Source of the DNA: Tetraselmis striata
Lineage: Eukaryota > Chlorophyta > Chlorodendrophyceae > Chlorodendrales > Chlorodendraceae
DNA length: 64,000 bases
Assembly: GCA_006384855.1 (NCBI GenBank)
Contig: VCJN01002186.1
Coordinates: 52,982-116,981 of the forward strand
Direction of reading: 5' to 3'
Shown: piece by piece, positions 34,554-45,307 of the stretch
Layout of the letters: every line of letters starts with the position of its first letter
Position numbering within the stretch: position 1 is the first letter of the stretch
Notes under the pieces: generated by a model
Told to the model about the DNA's origin: nothing
The model's database searches: none
The model's input: only the letters and a program-made list of their open reading frames with translations
Position numbers and translations under genes: made by a program

Positions 34554-36502
34554 CAGACAGACCTCACAGCTCATCAAGATATTCGTCTTGTTAGATGCCG
34601 GTCCCGGGCGTAAGCTAACAAGGTAGACAAGGTAAACTAACAAGGTGCCCGTACGTTGTTAGCAAGGTGACCGCACGTTGCTAACAAGGTGATCGCACCT
34701 TGAGGTCGTCCATGATCACGTTGTTACATGCCCCGCCCCGCCCGCCCGGTGTGTCGGTGTAGTCCGGTCACCTCATAGTGCGTCCGCGGATGCAACGCGC
34801 CCGGACTACTCGCCCCCGCTTGTGCCGCGCCGGCGCGCTTCCCAGCGCACCTCTGCCAGCCCGGCCTCTCCATTACAGGTACCCATCTCCGCCCCGCGAT
34901 GCTTCAACTAGACTTCCGTCTCCAGTATCCGTAAGCCCCCCCCTCCCGTCTCCCCATTCGTCTTCCAGTGTCTACCAATATCGACTGTGTTCGGAAGGGG
35001 GGGGGGGGGGGGGGGGGGGGGGGGGGCGGCTGGCGATCCTGTAGGCACGTGATCTCCGCTGCGCCGGCGTGGCGCCGACGACCTGCCGACCTCCCACCGC
35101 ACCCCGGCGTCATGGCCGCGCGGGCAAGCAGTCGCTAAGTTTTGAATTGCCCATACGCATGGGCGTATGTCTGGTGGGTGATATGGGGAGTCGCGGCCTA
35201 ATGCGTCAACTGATGGCCCGTCAGCGCAGCACTGCCGGCTCGGCCGCTGTCCATTACCCATCGCCGCACTGCGCTGCTGAAACTATACATCCTTTGCCAG
35301 TACCTGGAAGCCTCCCTTCCCCCTTCGTCTTCCAGTGTCTGGCCTGTCTACCAATATGGATTGTGTTCGCGGGTGGGGGGGGGGAGGGGGGGGCTTGTCG
35401 GACGGCGCGTGTGTAGATCCGTGGTGTCCGTGGTGCCTACGTCCTGCCGACCTCCTCCCCGCACCTCGGCATTACGCACGCGCGGACACGCAGTTACAAA
35501 CTTTGATTAGCCTATACGTATGGGCGTATGTCTGGTGGGAGATGTGGGGAGTAGCGGCCTATTGCGTCTACTGATGGCCCGTCGGCGGGTCGTGCTCGGA
35601 TCATGCGCAGTATTTTCCGACTTGACGCTGGGGCGGGACAGCGTGGGTGGAGCGGCGCATACTGCGCGGTGCGCGTGGTCGCTGCCCGCGGGAGTGGAGC
35701 TACCTACCAGCCGGTGGGAGTCGGGATGTCGCACCACGGATGGCATGGGGCGGTGTTCAATGGGCCCGGGCGGCATTTTCCGCGCGCCGGGAGGGCCGCG
35801 GCGGGTGTCAGTCGTCCGATACGCCCCACGCCGATAGGGGCAGGGGGTGGGGCCTCCTCCTATGTCTGGTGGGCGATGTGATGAGTCGCGGCCTATTGCG
35901 TTAACTGATGGCCCGCCGGCGGGTCATCCTCGGATAGATGAGCGCACACCATAAGACCGACCCTGCTATCGGAGGGCTTGCAGGGACTTTCAGGGAGATA
36001 GCCTTTGGAAGGGGCACGAGCTTTCACACTTGGTGATTGCAGCTGCGCGAGCGGGTCATGTCGATGTGCTTGGGTGGTTGTGACACGTAGAATATTGTGC
36101 CCCCATCGACACTAGGTACCCGATGACTACCCTCCAGCATGTGCTGCGGAAGGGGGGCACATCCGTGTATTGGACTGGATGTGGCTGATGAAGAATGCGG
36201 ACATTTCGGATGCGATCCACTGTGGACTACGCGCCAGGTAGGGGACAACCATAAGATGGGGCATCCATCGCGGCCTGAACACTTTGAATCCAGAATTGCT
36301 GCACGGCTGTTGGAAGCAACTTGCGTTGTCTGGGGACTTGCATTTTTTGCAGTTCGCCAGTGCCGCTGGAGTTCCGATGGGTTCTGGGTTACTTGCGGCT
36401 GCAACAAGGCAAGGCCATGTGCTGTGGTGTCGTGGTTAATGAAAGCGGCAGGCATGCAGGTGGATATAGACACGACTGAGGAGGCGGCGCGTGGTGGGCA
36501 CA
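34554..36502 (+). repeat. Left ~1.95-kb inverted-repeat arm
   Basis: Matches 42441-44398 on the opposite strand almost throughout, including a poly-G run at about 34998-35026 that is poly-C in the right arm. Similarity stops at ggtgggcaca. Confidence 0.92.
36029..36500 (+). pseudogene. Decayed ankyrin-repeat coding sequence in the left arm
   Basis: Ankyrin-like words occur in successive frames broken by stops: LVIAAARAGHVDVLGWL (about 36031), AAEGGHIRVLDWMWLM (about 36147), FASAAGVPMGSGLLAAAT (about 36352) and WLMKAAGMQVDID with EEAARGGH (about 36434). The spacing fits one repeat every 30-40 codons once frameshifts are allowed. It is duplicated in the right arm. It is probably a captured host gene segment now degenerate. 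Confidence 0.5.
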
Positions 36503-37007
36503 ATCATGGCGTAGGACGGCGACGTGACTGCTGGAATAAACCATCCCCAGCGACGGATATGCCAACAACACAACCCATAAAACCCATATCCCATTGTGAT
36601 CGACACTGTATGGGGATCCCCCTTCTTGGGTGCGGTGTGACAGTGGCCTCAGGCATGCGTTGGGCTCAAATGGCTAACACATGGGGCAACGTGGGCAATT
36701 GCCGGTGCTGCGCAATGATTCCCGACAGCGGGTTGCATGCATTGCCTGGAAATAACCGTGTGGGCACCGATTGGTGCGGGTTGACATGAAACTCGCAGCA
36801 AGTGTTGTCTACGTTGAGCATATACTACACGGCACTGTCATGGTTTGGCCATCACATGGGGCAACGCGGTCATGGGCCAACGAATTAGGCTACGGCAAGT
36901 AGGTGTGGCCCACGCCACCCACGCCCCCCACGCCGCAGCCGGCCGCGCCTTAACAATCCAGCTGCGATATGCGCCCACGACAATGCGGTTGAATATTCCA
37001 GCCATGC
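36503..37007. other. Core of the long-TIR element, left part
   Basis: No gene or internal repeat that I can support. Confidence 0.4.
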
Positions 37008-37925
37008 GATGTGATATCAACGGTGGGGATACTGCTGTGTGACAAGTGTACACCACTTCAAGGGACGCGGGGGCAACGATCGGTGCGGTTTCAGGTCAAA
37101 CTCGATGCAAGTGTTACTTACATATACTACACGGCATTGCCACGGTTTTGTCTGCAATGGCCAGCACATATGAGGCAGCGCGGGCGTGGGCCGGCAAATT
37201 AAGCTGCGGGGATAGCTGTAAATATGGTTTCGGAGCATAGAGTATGAAGTAGCGGCGCGGCAGTGCTACTATTGTGTTCGGCGTGTGTGGTGTCCATGGC
37301 CCGTCTAATACGGGTTTGGGTAGTGTTTTCTAGACATGTGTGATGCATTCCATGCGCTAAGGGCGTGTCGGCGTGCATTATTTGTTGACTGTGGTGCCGT
37401 ATACGCACTGCCGGTAGAGTGCCCTACATGACAAGTGTACACCACGTCAAGGAACGCGGGGGCATCGATCGGTGTGGTTTGGGCTTCAACTCGCGGCAAG
37501 TGTTGCTTACATATACTACACGGCACGGCCGTGCTTAAATTATACGGTGTGACAAATGCACACCACTTCAAGGGACGCGGGGGCAACGATCGGTGCGGTT
37601 TGAGATCAAACTCGATACAAGTGTTACATACATATAATACACGGCATTGCCACGGTTTTGTCTACAATGGCCTGCACATATGAGGCAGCGCGGGAGTGGG
37701 CCGGCGAATTAAGCTGCGGGGATAGATGTGAATATGGTTTCTGAGCATGGAGTATGAAGCAGCGGCGCGGCCGTGCTACTGTTGTGTTCGGGGTGTGTGT
37801 GTTGTCCGTGGCCTACTAACAGGGTTTTTTGTGGTGGCTTCCGGACGTGTGTTACGCATGCCATGCATTACGGGGGTATCTGCGTACATCATTTGTTGTG
37901 GTGCCGTATACGCACTGACGGTCAC
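37008..37925 (+). repeat. Two-copy ~510-bp direct repeat in the core
   Basis: Blocks from tgtacaccacttcaaggga, through cacggttttgtct and ggggatag, to gccgtatacgcactg occur at about 37046-37420 and again at about 37555-37920, with an extra partial copy at 37433-37530. A degenerate copy lies in the opposite direction near 42000-42150, so the inverted symmetry extends past the main arms in weakened form. Confidence 0.75.
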
Positions 37926-40900
37926 TCACAGGTCACTCCCTCACATCATCACCGGTGTGATGTTGTTATGCGTTCATGTCCCTCGTGGCTTGCCCGGAGC
38001 ACTACAGGCGTCCCGCAGGAACCATTTCATCACATCCCAGGTACCGTTTCATCAAGTTGCTTGAGCTTGGTTTCGGAGCCACCGCGCGTCGCTTCCGGTC
38101 GGCCCACCATGACATTCCGCACCAATGGGACACTCATTTGCATCGCTCTCTCCCGATGGGGCTGTTGCATGCCGCAAGTGGCTGGCCCGCGCCGTTGGCG
38201 TCCCGCGGGAACCATTTCATCACTTCTCGGGAACCATTTCATCAAGTTGCTTGTGCTTTGTAATGGAGAATCGCTTCCGCTCCACCCACCAGCACATGCG
38301 CACCGATGGGTCACTCATTTACATCATCACCGGTGTGATGTTGTTATGCGTGCATGTCGCTCGTGACTTGCCCGCATCACTAAAGGCGTCCCGCGGGAAC
38401 CTTTTCATCACATCCCGGGTACCATTTCATCAAGTTGCTTGAGCTTGGTTTCGGAGCCACCGCGCGTCGCTTCCGGTCGGCCCACCATGACATTCCGCAC
38501 CAATGGGACACTCATTTGCATCGCTCTCTCCCGATGGGGCTGTTGCATGCCGCAAATGGCTGGCCCGCGCCGTTGGCGTCCCGCGGGAACCATTTCATCA
38601 CTTCTCGGGAACCATTTCATCAAGTTGCTTGTGCTTTGTAATGGAGAATCGCTTCCGCTCCACCCACCAGCACATGCGCACCGATGGGTCACTCATTTAC
38701 ATCATCACCAGTGTGCTGTTGTTATGCGTGCATGTCGCTCGTGACTTGCCCGCATCACTAAAGGCGTCCCGCGGGAACCTTTTCATCACATCCCGGGTAC
38801 CATTTCATCAGTAAGTTGCTTGAGCTTGGTTTCGGAGCCACCGCGCGTCGCTTCCGGTCGGCCCACCAAGACATTCCGCACCAATGGGACACTCATTTGC
38901 ATCGCTCTCTCCCGATGGGGCTGTTGCATGCCGCAAGTGGCTGGCCCGCACCGTTGGCGTCCCGCGGGAACCATTTCATCACTTCTCAGGAACCATTTCA
39001 TCAAGTTGCTTGTGCTTTGTAATGAAGAATCGCTTCCGCTCCACCCACCAGCACATGCGCACCGATGGGTCACTCATTTACATCGCCGGTGTGATGTTGT
39101 TATGCGTGCATGTCGCTCGTGGCTTGCCCGCATCACTAAAGGCGTCCCGCAGGAACCATTTCATCACATCCCGGGTACCATTTCATCAATAAGTTGCTTG
39201 AGCTTGGTTTCGGAGCCACCGCGCGTCGCTTCCGGTCGGCCCACCATGACATTCCGCACCAATGGGACACTCATTTGCATCGCCTTTTGCTGATGGGGCT
39301 GTTGCATGCCGCAAGTGGCTGGCCCGCACCGTTGGCGTCCCGCGGGAACCATTTCATCACTTCTCAGGAACCATTTCATCAAGTTGCTTGTGCTTTGTAA
39401 TGGAGAATCGCTTCCGCTCCACCCACCAGCACATGCGCACCGATGGGTCACTCATTTACATCGCCGGTGTGATGTTGTTATGCGTGCATGGCGCTAACTC
39501 GTGGCTTGCCCGCATCACTAAAGGCGTCCCGCGGGAACCATTTCATCACTTCCCGGGAACCATTTCATCAAGTTGCTTGTGCTTTGTAATGGAGAATCGC
39601 TTGCGCTCCACCCACCAGCACATGCGCACCGATGGGTCACTCATTTACATCGCCGGTGTGATATTGTTATGCGTGCATGGCGCTAACTCGTGGCTTGCCC
39701 GCATCACTAAAGGCGTCCCGCGGGAACCATTTCATCACATCCCGGGTACCATTTCATTAAGTTGCTTGAGCTTGGTTTCGGAGCCACCGCGCGTCGCTTC
39801 CGGTCGGCCTACCAGGACATTCCGCACCAATGGGACACTTATATGCATCGCCCTTTGCTGATGGGGCTGTTGCATGCCGCAAGTGGCCGGCCCGCACCGT
39901 TGGCGTCCCGCGGGAACCATTTCATCACATCCCGGGTACCATTTCATCAGTAAGTTGCTTGAGCTTGATTTCGGAGCCACCGCGCGTCGCTTCCGGTCGG
40001 CCCACCAAGACATTCCGCACCAATGGAACACTCATTTGCATCGCTCTCTCCCGATGGGGCTGTTGCATGCCGCAAGTGGCTGGCCCGCACCGTTGGCGTC
40101 CCGCGGGAACCATTTCATCACTTCTCAGGAACCATTTCATCAAGTTGCTTGTGCTTTGTAATGGAGAATCGCTTCCGCTCCACCCACCAGCACATGCGCA
40201 CCGATGGGTCACTCATTTACATCGCCGGTGTGATATTGTTATGCGTGCATGGCGCTCGTGGCTTGCCCGCATCACTAAAGGCGTCCCGCGGGAACCATTT
40301 CATCACATCCCGGGTACCATTTCATTAAGTTGCTTGAGCTTGGTTTCGGAGCCACCGCGCGTCGCTTCCGGTCGGCCTACCAGGACATTCCGCACCAATG
40401 GGACACTTATATGCATCGCCCTTTGCTGATGGGGCTGTTGCATGCCGCAAGTGGCCGGCCCGCACCGTTGGTGTCCCGCGGGAACCATTTCATCACATTC
40501 CGGGTACCATTTCATCAAGTTGCTTGAGCTTGATTTCGGAGCCACCGCGCGTCGCTTCCGGTCGGCCCACCATGACATTCCGCACCAATGGGACACTCAT
40601 TTGCATCGCTCTCTCCCGATGGGGCTGTTGCATGCCGCAAGTGGCTGGCCCGCGCCGTTGGCGTCCCGCGGGAACCATTTCATCACTTCTCAGGAACCAT
40701 TTCATCAAGTTGCTTGTGCTTTGTAATGGAGAATCGCTTCCGCTCCACCCACCAGCACATGCGCACCGATGGGTCACTCATTTACATCGCCGGTGTGATG
40801 TTGTTATGCGTGCATGGCGCTCGTGGCTTGCCCGCATCACTAAAGGCGTCCCGCGGGAACCATTTCATCACATCCCGGGTACCATTTCATCAAGTTGCTT

Positions 40901-41660
40901 GAGCTTGGTTTCGGAGCCACCGCGCGTCGCTTCCGGTCGGCCCACCATGACATTCCGCACCAATGGGACACTCATTTGCATCGCTCTCTCCCGATGGGGC
41001 TGTTGCATGCCGCAAGTGGCTGGCCCGCGCCGTTGGCGTCCCGCGGGAACCATTTCATCACTTCTCAGGAACCATTTCATCAAGTTGCTTGTGCTTTGTA
41101 ATGGAGAATCGCTTCCGCTCCACCCACCAGCACATGCGCACCGATGGGTCACTCATTTACATCGCCGGTGTGATGTTGTTATGCGTGCATGGCGCTAACT
41201 CGTGGCTTGCCCGCATCACTAAAGGCGTCCCGCGGGAACCATTTCATCACATCCCGGGTACCATTTCATCAATAAGTTGCTTGAGCTTGATTTCGGAGCC
41301 ACCGCGCGTCGCTTCCGGTCGGCCCACCAAGACATTCCGCACCAATGGGACACTCATTTGCATCGCCTTTTGCTGATGGGGCTGTTGCATGCCGCAAGTG
41401 GCTGGCCCGCACCGTTGGCGTCCCGCAGGAATCACTTCATCACTTCCCGGGAACCATTTCATCAAGTTGCTTGTGCTTTGTAATGGAGAATCGCTTCCGC
41501 TCCACCCACCAGCACATTCGCACCGATGGGTCACTCATTTACATCGCCGGTGTGATGTTGTTATGCGTGCATGGCGCTCGTGGCTTGCCCGCATCACTAA
41601 AGGCGTCCCGCGGGAACAATTTCATCACATCCCGGGAACCATTTCATCAATTTCTTGAGC
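37920..41660 (+). repeat. Satellite with ~378-bp higher-order unit (two ~190-bp halves)
   Basis: Equivalent positions of the word ttgcttgagcttg recur at about 38057, 38431, 38816, 39194, 39762, 40330, 40895 and 41277. Spacings are about 378-382, or about 568 where an extra half unit is inserted. Each half contains the same gggaaccatttcatca/tttcatcaagttgctt box, followed by either a ttcggagccaccgcgcg half or a ggagaatcgcttccgctcc half. Frames stay open across units because the length is close to a multiple of three. No known domain results. Confidence 0.93.
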
Positions 41661-42440
41661 TTGGTTCGAGTTGCTTCGAAGGCACTCGGACAAAGCAGCT
41701 AGCCCCACGCGGGATCGAGGTGGGTTGCTGGAATGCACCTCCTGAAGAGAGTCAAACGGCATGACGCGGCGGTGTCGAAGGTCGCCCGCAACATCCAATG
41801 CATGGGCGTGTCCCGGTGGAAGTGGGTTTCAGGCTTCATGGCATTGCGGTCCTAGCGCTTCACTTTCCCCAAGCGGACTTCCTTCCAAAACGCCGAGTTC
41901 TTCCCGTACTGCTCTGCATACGACTCCAGCGCTTCCGCCCAGACCATAGCCTACACCCCGACATATGTAGTAAAGATCACATAACCTGACACCCCGCATG
42001 CGACCACAAACAATGCCAGATAGTATATGTAAGCAACACTTGCTGCAATTTTGAGCTCAAATCGCGACGATCCGTGCCCCCGCATGCATAGACGTGGTGT
42101 ACATTTGTCACGCCATATTCCCACTGTTGATATCACATTGCGCGGCTGGAATATTCAACTGCCTTCTTTGTGGGCGCACAGCGCTATTGGATTGCTAAGG
42201 CACGGGCGGCGGTGGCTCGGGCGGCGCAGACCTTTACCCATAGTCACCCCACCTTACCCCCTCCCTTATGTTGCCCGCCATGTGTCCGTTGATGTTGGTA
42301 TCGGCCCCCAGCTTGTATCAAACTTACACATCCATGTCATAAATCATTCCGCAACAACAACATTTGCTACGGCATGGCGCACCATTTACTACTAACCCAG
42401 GCATCGGGCCCCATCGCTATCATCTTCTTCATCAACAACA
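41661..42440. other. Core of the long-TIR element, right part
   Basis: No gene. About 42000-42150 carries a decayed inverted counterpart of the 37008-37110 repeat. Confidence 0.45.
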
Positions 42441-42915
42441 TGTGTCCACCACGCGCCGCCTCTTCAGTCGTGTCTATATCCACCTGCATGCCTGCCGCTT
42501 TCATTAACCACGACACCACAGCACATGGCCTTGCCTTGTTGCAGCCGCAAGTAACCCAGAACCCATCGGAACTCCAGCGGCACGGGCGAACTGCAAAAAA
42601 TGCAAGTCCCCAGACAACGCAAGTTGCTTCCAGCAGCCGTGCAGCAATTCTGGATTCCAAGTGTTCAGGCCGCGATGGATGCCCCATCTTATGGTTGTCC
42701 CCTACCTGGCGCGTAGTCCATAGTGGATCGCATCCGAAATGTCCACAATCATGCTTCATCAGCCACATCCAGTCCAATACACGGATGTGCCCCCCTTCCG
42801 CAGCACATGCTGGAGGGTAGTCATCGGGTACCTAGTGTCGATGGGGGCACAATATTCTACGTGTCACAATCACCCAAGCACATCAACATGACCCGCTCGC
42901 GCAGCTGCAATCACC
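42441..42915 (-). pseudogene. Same decayed ankyrin-like segment in the right arm
   Basis: Mirror copy of 36029-36500; the WLMKAAGMQVDID and EEAARGGH words are conserved on the minus strand. Confidence 0.5.
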
Positions 42916-44398
42916 AAGTGTGAAAGCTCGTGCCCCTTCCAAAGGCAATCTCCCTGAAAGTCCCTGCAAGCCCTCCGATAGCAGGGTCGGTCTTATGGCG
43001 TGCGCTCATCTATCCGAGGATGACCCGCCGGCGGGCCATCAGTTAACGCAATAGGCCGCGACTCATCACATCGCCCACCAGACATAGGAGGAGGCCCCAC
43101 CCCCTGCCCCTATCGGCGTGGGGCGTATCGGACGACTGACACCCGCCGCGGCCCTCCCGGCGCGCGGCAAATGCCGCCCGGGCCCATTGAACACAGCCCC
43201 ATGCCATCCGCGGTGCGACATCCCGACTCCCACCGGCTGGTAGGTAGCTCCACTCCCGCGGGCAGCGACCACGCGCACCGCGCAGTATGCGCCGCTCCAC
43301 CCACGCTTTCCCGCCCCAGCGTCAAGTCGGAAAATACTGCGCATATAATCCGAGCACGACCCGCCGACGGGCCATCAGTAGACGCAATAGGCCGCTACTC
43401 CCCACATCTCCCACCAGACATACGCCCATACGTATAGGCTAATCAAAGTTTGTAACTGCGTGTCCGCGCGTGCGTAATGCCGAGGTGCGGGGAGGAGGTC
43501 GGCAGGACGTAGGCACCACGGACACCACGAACCTACACACGCGCCGTCCGACAAGCCCTCCCCCCCACCCGCGAACACAATCCATATTGGTAGACAGGCC
43601 AGACACTGGAAGACGAAGGGGAAGAAGGGGGAGGGAGGCTTCCAGGTACTGGCAAAGGATGTATAGTTTCAGCAGCGCAGTGCGGAAACGGGTAATGGAC
43701 AGCGGCCGAGCCGGCAGTGCTGCGCTGACGGGCCATCAGTTGACGCATTAGGCTGCGACTCCCCATATCACCCACCAGACATACGCCCATGCGTATGGGC
43801 AATTCAAAACTTAGCGACTGCTTGCCCGCGCGGCCATGATGCTGGGGTGCGGTGGGAGGTCGGCAGGTCGTCGGCGCCACGCCGGCGCAGCGGAGATCAC
43901 GTGCATACAGGATCGCCATCTCCCCCCCCCCCACCCCCCCCCCCCCCCTTCCGAACACAGTCGATATTGGTAGATACTGGAAGACGAATGGGGAGACGGG
44001 AGGGGGGGCTTACGGATACTGGAAACGGAAGTCTAGTTGAAGCATCGCGGGGCGGAGATGGGTAATGCAGAGGCCGGGCTGGCAGAGGTGCGCTGGGCCC
44101 AGCGCTTCCGGAAGCGCGCCGGCGCGGCACAAGCGGGGTCGAGCAGTCCGGGCGGGTTGCATCCGCGGACGCACTATGAGGTGACCGGACTACACCGACA
44201 CACCGGGCGGGCGGGGCGGGGCATGTAACAAGGTGATCATGGACGACCTCAAGGTGCGATCACCTTGTTAGCAACGTGCGGTCACCTTGTTAACAACGTA
44301 CGGGCACCTTGTTAGTTTACCTTGTCTACCTTGTTAGCTTACGCCCGGGACCGGCATCTAACAAGACGAATATCTTGATGAGCTGTGAGGTCTGTCTG
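42441..44398 (-). repeat. Right ~1.95-kb inverted-repeat arm
   Basis: Reverse complement of the left arm, with scattered substitutions and small indels, mainly at homopolymer runs. It ends at the outer CTGTCTG. Confidence 0.92.
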
Positions 44399-44406
44399 CA
44401 TCGTCG
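44399..44406 (+). repeat. Right target-site duplication of the long-TIR element
   Basis: CATCGTCG, identical to 34546-34553. Confidence 0.85.
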
Positions 44407-45307
44407 CTGCTGTATAAATAATAGTTGCTATCCGTACTCGTACCTGTAACTAAACCCTAACTAAACCTGTACATAGTGTACCTGCACCTACAGCCCGACG
44501 TCCGCCCGACGTCCCGCCCAATTCGCACTACAGTACCGTAGTACCGCAGGCGAGGCAGGCGGCAGGTGTTCTGGGTGCGCGTGAACGAGCAGAACGTTGC
44601 TGCACGCCGGCAGGATATGCAACCGCGGGACCCACGACTCCAGTGCAGCGGACCGGCGAGGTGCTGCCGTGACCGAACGGGTGTGGCTAGTTGAGTGCCT
44701 GGCTGTGAGTCGATCCGGATGGCCGCCGAGGTTTCAGGTAACATACAACCCGCGGGACGCCGAATGGCACCGCCACTAGCGCTCTACTGGTACCTACCTG
44801 TACGTACCGTACCAGCAGGGGTATCAGCCCCATAATTTCCTAGCTAGTCGCACCGACCTCGAGCCCGGCCCCGGCGTTTGCTTAGCCGACACCTCCTGCC
44901 AAGTCGCTACTATGTACGGCCCCGAGGCACACAGGAACGGGTATCAACACAGGCATCCGTCGCCCAGCACCCCAGCGTCCAGAATAATTGACGCTGTCCC
45001 CTGTAGCGACTATTCGCACGAGTCGAAAGTTTTGAGATTTGGCTTTGCCTACGTACGACTACAGAATGGCGCAAGAGGTCAAGTGCTGGGGCGGCTTCGG
45101 CCGATGACCCGGGGCGAACTTTACATATACTGTGTGAGAGTCGCGGCGACTCGGCGTGTGTCAATTGGATCAACATAAACACCGTGAAAATACCTTGGCT
45201 CAAACCCACATACGACCCGTCTCACCAATGGCTACAGCCACGGAAACGGCTTAGTAAAGATACAGTAATTCTGTGATGTATCGTGTTTGTGTCCATTGTC
45301 GTCTGAG
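44407..45307. other. Spacer with retroelement-related words
   Basis: tagtgtacctgcacctac near 44475 resembles 34167 near the retroelement 3' side, in line with the long-TIR element having split one repeat region. The missing 5' exon and promoter of the kinase gene should lie here. Confidence 0.4.

Larger units (their letters stand above)
34554..44398. mobile_element. Long-terminal-inverted-repeat (foldback-type) element with satellite core
   Basis: The 9,845-bp unit is bounded by CATCGTCG direct repeats. Its arms (34554-36502 and 42441-44398) are near-identical reverse complements starting CAGACAGACCTCACAGC. Subterminal words taacaaggt recur five to six times within the first 140 bp of each arm, as transposase-binding repeats often do. 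The 5.9-kb core contains a two-copy repeat, a large satellite and degenerate inverted pieces. No transposase frame is visible, so it would depend on a helper. An 8-9 bp duplication plus kilobase-long arms fits MULE/foldback elements; hAT, P or the KDZ group are other possibilities. It is embedded in retroelement debris. Confidence 0.85.

Noticed and set aside
40398..41198. 266-codon open frame through the satellite
   Set aside because: The unit length is near a multiple of three, so frames remain open by repetition. Overlapping frames are equally long on both strands and no domain is recognisable.
37920..41660. CRISPR-like regular spacing of repeated boxes
   Set aside because: What lies between the boxes is itself repeated, so there are no unique spacers, and the genome is eukaryotic with no cas genes.
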